From the NCBI GenBank assembly GCA_946894095.1, contig OX335665.1, forward strand, positions 8,132,001 through 8,196,000: DNA of 64,000 nt, given 5' to 3'. Each line of letters starts with the position of its first letter. The stretch's first letter is position 1. Below, in pieces: positions 59,101 through 64,000 of the stretch. Below the pieces are notes generated by a model that was given only the letters and a program-made list of their open reading frames with translations, had not been told where the DNA came from and did no database searches. Made by a program: the position numbers and the translations under genes. The DNA is from Incurvaria masculella. Lineage: Eukaryota; Arthropoda; Insecta; Lepidoptera; Incurvariidae.

Positions 59101-62100
59101 GTGGTGGTAAAATTGGTATAAGAAATATTATTATTTTCGCAATTACTTACACTAGTGGAAGGATCGAACTCCTGACCGGTCGGGCAGAACAGCTGCATGG
59201 CCGTACCGCCGGTGCACATGTAGAACGAATTGCAAAGCGTGGGATGGGGGACTTGGCCGAAGAATCCTGGCGCGCATATCGGGGGTGCTGCAGTCGTTAC
59301 TTCAGGTTCCGACGTGATTTCTTCGGGTTCTGGTGTGGTTGCATCAGGTTGCAACGTTGTAACTTCAGGTTCCGATGTGGCTTCTTCAGATTCTAATGTG
59401 GTTGCATCGGGCTGAAATGTGGTTACTTCGGGTTCAAAGGTCGTTGATTCCGATTCAGTTGAAGATGGTGTCGTAACTGTAATAAAAATATTTTTTGAGT
59501 AAATGTTACTTATTTAATTATCACCTTCTTGTAACCTAACCGTGAATGTTACTTCATATGCTGTGTCTGTTTTGAAATTTAATAAAAATGCCTACTTACA
59601 TTTAATTTTTTAATGCTAAATATAATTTGTGTAGTTGTTGAATTGGGGTTCGTAACTGTAGTTCTAAATTACAATTAAAAATACATGAATACAAATACAA
59701 TACTTTGCGCCCCACTTATGTTGTTATTGCATTAACTATACCTTCTTTTGACAATTGTTTTGGTGGCGTATTAAAGAATGTTCAATCAATCAATCAAAGA
59801 GTTATGGAAATTATTTTTTACAGTGAAGCCGTCGTATTTTGGTACCTGGTTTTGAGGGAGAGTCGGCTATCAAGAAATGCTAAGAAATAAAAAAATCATC
59901 AACTGATTGATGACTTACAATCCAAATACTACAAACCTTGTGATGCTGTGCACCCGCTTTCTGAGATTACAACACATCTCTGAAACAATAAAAAATATTC
60001 GCATTAATCTAATTGTAAAACAATGCTTTATGTGAGCCGAGAGATTCGCAAATTGGCAGGTGTTTTATTGTTTTAAAAATTATTTTAAAACATTGAAAAC
60101 AATACATATAATGAAGTGCTGGTTTCTACTAATCGTTTTAGGTCGGAATTTATCAAGCATTACGACGTGCGTGCGTTTAATCAAAAATGTCACAAGCAAA
60201 TTGTATTTCATTTTCATTTCATTTCATTTATTTAAACTTTTTGGTAGTCAAAATACACCAAGTTACGTCAACATATTTAATGAGTGTGTGTTATAGTTTC
60301 AGTTTCAGTTTCTTTATTTCCTCTATTAGATGTATATTACACACTCGGATTCGTCATTTTTTTTCCTGTCGGTTCGATTTCTTCTGGCGAAGAAAAGCCG
60401 ACAAGAAACTTCGTCAGGTTAGTCATTGTATTTTTTTTCCATTGATACTTACAAACTAGTTTACAGTGATTGATTGATTACTACTGCTCACAAAGAACAT
60501 TATAATAAAAACATTACATACATTGGTGAAGAGCAAACTCTTGACTACAATAATGACATCTTATTCTAAATTAATAGGAATTATGATTTAAATTATTCAG
60601 GTGTAGAAAGCCATCGTCATTTTTGATACAAGGTAATATCAAATCAAATATAAGTTATTAAATAAACAAATTCATATCAAACACGTAAATATAAATAAAT
60701 ATTAAATAAATTTAAGAAAAATCGGTAATAAGTACCTAAGTATTTCTTCAAAATCAAAGTGGAGTATATAAATATAATACATCGGAGCGGCCGCGACAAA
60801 GGCAGCCATTCTTAAGATTGTTATACTAGCCAATGTGAATAGTTTAATTGCGTTAATTTCCTTATCCCTATGAAATGAGAACATAAAAAAAAACATGTAT
60901 AATTCCAGCTAACGTTCTACCAAAACAGAAATATTTTTTTTACAGAAATTGATATTTTATGCATGGAAAAACATTTTGAAGTCAGGTCTCAAATATATTA
61001 TTTTTCAAGTTTGCGGCTTATATTGATATTAACTAATATTTATTTCAATACCATTTCAAAAATCTTAACATTATCTACCCATTCAGCGAAGAACATATTT
61101 AACTTTTCCCAATTACAGATTTAAAAATTGCGGGGGCGGGAGCGTGCCTATAAATAGTGCGTCGGAGGCCGCGGTTCTCCCTATAGCACTTTGAATTTAG
61201 CAGCGATCGGACGCGTTTATTATCGGAGCTCTCTAATACCTAATAATCATCTAATAATAATATCTACGGTTTTTTTATTTCAAATATTTCAATGTAGGAA
61301 CTCTACGTAAAAAGGGTTTATTTGTGTATCATTGTGTCAAAATAATATTTTTTTAAAAGATATTATGCCCGTGCAAAGCCGGGACGGACCGCTAGTAAAG
61401 AATAAACTTTGAGCGATGGTGGATGATGGTGGTGGTAAAATTGGTATAAGAAATATTATTATTTTCGCAATTACTTACACTAGCGGAAGGATCGAACTCC
61501 TGACCGGTCGGGCAGAACAGCTGCATGGCCGTACCGCCGGTGCACATGTAGAACGAATTGCAAAGCATGGGATGGGGGACTTGGCCGAAGAATCCTGGCG
61601 CGCATATAGGGGGTGCTGCAGTCGTTACTTCAGGTTCCGACGTGATTTCTTCGGGTTCTGGTGTGGTTGCATCAGGTTGCAACGTTGTAACTTCAGGTTC
61701 CGATGTGGCTTCTTCAGATTCTAATGTGGTTGCATCGGGATGAAATGTGGTTACTTCGGGTTCAAAGGTCGTTGATTCCGATTCAGTTGAAGATGGTGTC
61801 GTAACTGTAATAAAAAAATTTTTTTAGTAAATGTTACTTATTTAATTATCACCTTCTTGTAACCTAACCGAGAATGTTACTTCATATGCTGTGTCTGTTT
61901 TGAAATCTAATAAAAATGCCTACTTACATTTAATGTTTTAATGCTAAATATAATTTGTGTAGTTGTTGAATTGGGGTTGGTAACTGTAGTTCTAAATTAC
62001 AATTAAAAATACATGAATACAAATACAATACTTTGCGCCCCACTTATGTTGTTATTGCATTAACTATACCTTCTTTTGACAATTGTTTTGGTGGCGTACT

Positions 62101-64000
62101 AAAGAATGTTCAATCAATCAATCAAAGAGTTATGGAAATTATTTTTTACAGTGAAGCCGTCGTATTTTGGTACCTGGTTTTGAGGGAGAGTCGGCTATCA
62201 AGAAATGCTAAGAAATAAAAAAATCATCAACTGATTGATGACTTACAATCCAAATACTACAAACCTTGTGATGCTGTGCACCCGCTTTCTGAGATTACAA
62301 CACATCTCTGAAACAATAAAAAATATTCGCATTAATCTAATTGTAAAACAATGCTTTATGTGAGCCGCGAGATTCGCAAATTGGCAGGTGTTTTATTGTT
62401 TTAAAAATTATTTTAAAACATTGAAAACAATACATATAATGAAGTGCTGGTTTCTACTAATCGTTTTAGGTCGGAATTTATCAAGCATTACGACGTGCGT
62501 GCGTTTAATCAAAAATGTCACAAGCAAATTGTATTTCATTTTCATTTCATTTCATTTATTTAAACTTTTTGGTAGTCAAAATACACCAAGTTACGTCAAC
62601 ATATTTAATGAGTGTGTGTTATAGTTTCAGTTTCAGTTTCTTTATTTCCTCTATTAGATGTATATTACACACTCGGATTCGTCATTTTTTTTTCCTGTCG
62701 GTTCGATTTCTTCTGGCGAAGAAAAGCCGACAAGAAACTTCGTCAGGTTAGTCATTGTATTTTTTTTCCATTGATACTTACAAACTAGTTTACAGTGATT
62801 GATTGATTACTACTGCTCACAAAGAACATTATAATAAAAACATTACCATACATTGGTGAAGAGCAAACTCTTGACTACAATAATGACATCTTATTCTAAA
62901 TTAATAGGAATTATGATTTAAATTATTCAGGTGTAGAAAGCCATCGTCATTTTTGATACAAGGTAATATCAAATCAAATATAAGTTATTAAATAAACAAA
63001 TTCATATCAAACACGTAAATATAAATAAATATTAAATAAATTTAAGAAAAATCGGTAATAAGTACCTAAGTATTTCTTCAAAATCAAAGTGGAGTATATA
63101 AATATAATACATCGGAGCGGCCGCGACAAAGGCAGCCATTCTTAAGATTGTTATACTAGCCAATGTGAATAGTTTAATTGCGTTAATTTCCTGATCCCTA
63201 TGAAATGAGAACATAAAAAAAACATGTATAATTCCAGCTAACGTTCTACCAAAACAGAAATATTTTTTTTACAGAAATTGATATTTTATGCATGGAAAAA
63301 CATTTTGAAGTCAGGTCTCAAATATATTATTTTTCAAGTTTGCGGCTTATATTGATATTAACTAATATTTATTTCAATACCATTTCAAAAATCTTAACAT
63401 TATCTACCCATTCAGCGAAGAACATGTTTAACTTTTCCCAATTACAGATTTAAAAATTGCGGGGGCGGGAGCGTGCCTATAAATAGTGCGTCGGAAGCCG
63501 CGGTTCTCCCTATAGCACTTTGAATTTAGCAGCGATCGGACGCGTTTATTATCGGAGCTCTCTAATACCTAATAATCATCTAATAATAATATCTACGGTT
63601 TTTTTATTTCAAATATTTCAATGTAGGAACTCTACGTAAAAAGGGTTTATTTGTGTATCATTGTGTCAAAATAATATTTTTTAAAAATATATTATGCCCG
63701 TGCAAAGCCGGGACGGACCGCTAGTAAAGAATAAACTCTGACCGATGGTGGATGATGGTGGTGGTAAAATTGGTATAAGAAATATTATTATTTTCGCAAT
63801 TACTTACACTAGTGGAAGGATCGAACTCCTGACCGGTCGGGCAGAACAGCTGCATGGCCGTACCGCCGGTGCACATGTAGAACGAATTGCAAAGCGTGGG
63901 ATGGGGGACTTGGCCGAAGAATCCTGGCGCACATATCGGGGGTGCTGCAGTCGTTACTTCAGGTTCCGACGTGATTTCTTCAGGTTCTGGTGTGGTTGCA
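56149..64000 (-). CDS. multi-module peritrophin-A (CBM14) chitin-binding protein, 5' partial
   Basis: Eight minus-strand exons join in phase: 63808-64000 (cut by the window), 62265-62307, 61479-61804, 59937-59979, 59151-59476, 58064-58106, 56798-57036 and 56149-56193. They encode at least four modules, each a Thr/Glu/Pro-rich linker followed by a six-cysteine CBM14 domain with spacing C-x13-C-x5-C-x9-C-x11-C-x7-C. The first four cysteines are in the long exon (ICAPGFFGQVPHP... to FC), the last two in the 43-45-nt exon (RCV...GC). CBM14 domains bind chitin, so a secreted peritrophic-matrix or cuticle protein is the likely role; the signal peptide would be beyond the right edge. The upstream modules sit on a 2.33-kb tandem duplication, and the last module is diverged and ends in a short SRL tail. 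The exon chain is my reconstruction; each module could alternatively belong to a separate small gene, but no start codon or signal peptide lies between them. Confidence 0.82.
56194..56797 (-). other. last intron of the chitin-binding gene
   Basis: AT-rich intronic DNA with a TATATATATGTATG run near 56447. Small ORFs on both strands are without recognisable domains. Confidence 0.5.
56798..57036 (-). CDS. chitin-binding gene, diverged last long exon
   Basis: 239 nt between acceptor ACTTCTCCAG and donor GTAAGC on the minus strand. Linker TPGETATPEPPGANVPQPEP, then ICAPGFFGQIPHPTNCSSFY and MCTNGVPMQLHCQVG. Phase 1 in, 0 out. Confidence 0.88.
57089..57398 (+). mobile_element. SINE with tRNA-like head
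   Basis: Head TTGTAGCCTAGTGGCACGGA and GTCTGGGTTTAAAATCC, shorter body, A-run at 57390. It lies antisense in the chitin-binding gene intron. Confidence 0.75.
57452..57542. repeat. small MITE related to 26381-26475
   Basis: Bounded by TATTCAGAGTGGGC and CCTCTCTGAATA, about 90 bp. Confidence 0.65.
57720..57970 (-). mobile_element. SINE, reverse orientation, with head
   Basis: Reverse complement of the SINE: body first (ATCCAATGCGATGGTACC), then the head with TTGAACCCGGGCCTCTGG and GCGCCACTAGGCTACGAG. Confidence 0.78.
58064..58106 (-). CDS. chitin-binding gene, 43-nt exon (module 3)
   Basis: Minus strand: acceptor TTTGTTTCAG, RCVAISENGCTASK, donor GTTAGT. Phase 0 in, 1 out; joins 59151-59476 to 56798-57036. 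Confidence 0.83.
58291..59067 (+). mobile_element. non-autonomous Helitron
   Basis: It starts near TCCCTATATACATATATC, holds ACTACGCAACGGATTTTGAT (a common lepidopteran Helitron block) and ends with a hairpin-forming GCCCGTGCAAAGCCGGGACG and CTAG at 59064-59067 followed by T. Boundaries are approximate at the left. Only its 3' roughly 290 bp recur in the next two tandem units. Confidence 0.72.
59151..59476 (-). CDS. chitin-binding gene, 326-nt exon (module 3)
   Basis: Minus strand: acceptor ATTACAG, donor GTAAGT. A linker of alternating EPEVTT, QPDATT and EPEE phrases is followed by ICAPGFFGQVPHPTLC and FYMCTGGTAMQLFCPTGQEF. Phase 1 in, 0 out. Confidence 0.9.
59937..59979 (-). CDS. chitin-binding gene, 43-nt exon (module 2)
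   Basis: Minus strand: acceptor ATTGTTTCAG, RCVVISESGCTASQ, donor GTTTGT. Carries cysteines 5 and 6 of the CBM14 domain begun at 61479-61804. Confidence 0.85.
61479..61804 (-). CDS. chitin-binding gene, 326-nt exon (module 2)
   Basis: Same structure as 59151-59476: TTPSSTESESTTFEPEVTTF linker start, then repeated VTT/ATT phrases and ICAPGFFGQVPHPMLC. Donor GTAAGT, phase 1 in, 0 out. Confidence 0.9.
62265..62307 (-). CDS. chitin-binding gene, 43-nt exon (module 1)
   Basis: Identical in sequence to 59937-59979 (RCVVISESGCTASQ). Completes the CBM14 domain begun in the exon at the right edge. Confidence 0.85.
63441..64000. repeat. tandem unit 3 of the chitin-binding locus, cut by the window
   Basis: Begins with the same ATTACAG junction and Helitron 3' end (CTAG at 63721-63724) and continues past the edge, so the true copy number is at least three and unknown. 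Confidence 0.93.
63808..64000 (-). CDS. chitin-binding gene, 326-nt-type exon (module 1), partial
   Basis: Donor GTAAGT at its low-coordinate end. It encodes ICAPGFFGQVPHPTLC and QEFDPSTS, the same protein as module 3 over the visible part. It continues beyond the window. Confidence 0.88.

Larger units (their letters stand above)
58773..61111. repeat. tandem unit 1 of the chitin-binding locus (2.34 kb)
   Basis: Runs from ATTACAGATTTTAAAATTGC to the next ATTACAG at 61112. It contains the 3' part of the Helitron, exon 59151-59476, repeat L9 (about 60297-60427) and exon 59937-59979. Differs from unit 2 mainly by an 11-bp indel near 58895 and scattered substitutions. Confidence 0.92.
61112..63440. 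repeat. tandem unit 2 of the chitin-binding locus (2.33 kb)
   Basis: Near-identical to unit 1 over its whole length, including intronic repeats. Exon 61479-61804 differs from 59151-59476 by a handful of bases (for example PHPMLC for PHPTLC and DPSAS for DPSTS). Confidence 0.94.

Noticed and set aside
59088..59396. + strand ORFs over the chitin-binding exons (also 61416-61724)
   Set aside because: Antisense shadows of the CBM14 exons, which have the six-cysteine pattern and matching splice sites on the minus strand.

Overview
The window is from an insect nuclear genome, most likely a moth or butterfly (Lepidoptera). The evidence is one 40-kb, 35-exon animal gene, GT-AG introns loaded with short repeats of lepidopteran type, Helitron ends, a BEL/Pao retrotransposon and chitin-binding (peritrophin-type) exons. 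No bacterial or organellar features, tRNA, rRNA or CRISPR array were seen.

Layout. (1) 1-6166: the 3' part of a BEL/Pao LTR retrotransposon with an almost intact polyprotein (gag, zinc knuckles, protease, reverse transcriptase, RNase H, integrase, DUF5641) and its 3' LTR. The 5' end lies outside the window, and an 8-bp tandem duplication shifts the frame near the C-terminus. (2) 6167-7080: repeat-derived DNA ending in a LINE-like A-rich tail that touches the next start codon. (3) 7083-47835, + strand: the complete coding region of a CLASP orthologue (CLIP-associating protein; Drosophila chb/mast/orbit). I rebuilt it exon by exon. All 35 exons join in phase and encode about 1522 residues, with TOG1, TOG2, two SxIP motifs, TOG3 and the C-terminal CLIP-binding TOG-like domain. 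An optional 21-nt microexon would add 7 residues. Exons are GC-rich and introns AT-rich. The introns hold fragments of several LINE families, a tRNA-derived SINE, MITEs, minisatellites and duplicated pieces of the gene's own exons. (4) 47836-56148: 3' flank of CLASP with a tandem repeat, an inverted repeat and several MITEs; no further gene recognised. (5) 56149-64000, - strand: the 3' part of a secreted-type protein built from repeated CBM14 (peritrophin-A) chitin-binding modules joined by Thr/Glu/Pro-rich linkers. A 2.33-kb unit carrying one exon pair (43 + 326 nt = 123 codons) is tandemly repeated and runs off the right edge.

Most unusual points: exon 30 of CLASP is present in five tandem copies (185-bp period), but its length (145 nt, 1 mod 3) and phases allow only one copy per mRNA, and copies 4-5 are broken. 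Three other CLASP exons (12, 21, 34) are also followed closely by partial direct copies of themselves. The chitin-binding gene grows by phase-neutral two-exon modules, and the duplication breakpoint lies inside a Helitron. The CLASP and chitin-binding genes converge on the 3' flank region and have no evident functional link.
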